From the NCBI GenBank assembly GCA_030549495.1, contig JAUIRK010000106.1, forward strand, positions 310,001 through 374,000: 64,000 nucleotides of DNA. Direction: 5' to 3'. The stretch is from Nectonema munidae (lineage: Eukaryota > Nematomorpha > Nectonematoida > Nectonematidae). This document shows positions 63,978-64,000 of the stretch, piece by piece; position 1 is the stretch's first letter; each line of letters opens with the position of its first letter. Below the pieces are notes generated by a model, which did not search any database, had not been told where the DNA came from, and worked only from the letters and a program-made list of their open reading frames with translations. The position numbers and the translations under genes are program-made.

Positions 63978-64000
63978 TGAAAAAGGACGATCTTAAAATG
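63978..64000. repeat. edge of another Tc1/mariner repeat array
   Basis: GAAAAAGGACGATCTTAAAA matches the 22-bp unit in the ends of the element at 57,594-59,765. It is probably the first unit of another copy cut by the window edge. Confidence 0.5.

Noticed and set aside
1-64000. LTR retroelements, Polintons, CRISPR arrays, bacterial operons
   Set aside because: No paired LTRs, integrase or capsid-type motifs, spaced repeats or ribosome-binding-site gene clusters were seen. The reverse transcriptases belong to a LINE and a Penelope-like element.

Overview
The window is animal nuclear DNA. It is very AT-rich, its genes have GT-AG introns, and it holds two metazoan-specific developmental or signalling genes (a STAT transcription factor and a Bar-class homeobox gene) plus a multidomain cell-surface receptor. 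The rest is dense with decayed transposons: hAT, Tc1/mariner, piggyBac-type MITEs, an I-like LINE, a Penelope-like element and tRNA-derived SINEs. A short TTAGGG-like run is present. The lineage cannot be fixed from the sequence; an invertebrate, possibly an arthropod, fits the repeat families best (inference).

Layout. 1-2.6 kb: hAT-type non-autonomous repeats. 2.6-4.4 kb, minus strand: an intronless coding region for a type I membrane protein with LDLa, SRCR-like and CUB domains. 4.4-6.8 kb: intergenic, with one SINE. 6.8-35.3 kb, minus strand: one STAT gene spread over about 28.5 kb. I rebuilt 12 shared coding exons plus two candidate alternative last exons. Every boundary has a splice signal and all phases agree, giving 800 or 837 residues with the N-domain, coiled coil, DNA-binding domain, linker, SH2 domain and a DGYV phosphotyrosine site. 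Its introns carry a broken Penelope-like element (7.1-9.6 kb), two hAT transposons with 8-bp target duplications (20.97-22.17 kb and 32.13-34.53 kb), a broken repeat-family gene (27.9-29.5 kb) and several MITEs. 36-55.5 kb: no host gene recognised, but MITEs, a hAT copy (38.67-40.30 kb), a 4.6-kb LINE on the minus strand (42.1-46.75 kb), a second broken repeat-family gene (about 47.1-47.9 kb), a SINE and a MITE. 55.6-62.9 kb, plus strand: a three-exon Barx-like homeobox gene (170 residues) with an eh1 repressor motif, a Bar-class homeodomain and a short basic tail. Its first intron holds a 2.17-kb Tc1/mariner element whose ends are built of 22-bp tandem units. The last 20 or so bases match that unit, so another copy may begin at the window edge.

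The three host genes do not form an evident functional unit. The receptor and STAT lie in the same orientation, tail to head; the homeobox gene lies on the other strand 20 kb away. No LTR retroelement, Polinton, CRISPR array or bacterial-type feature was seen.
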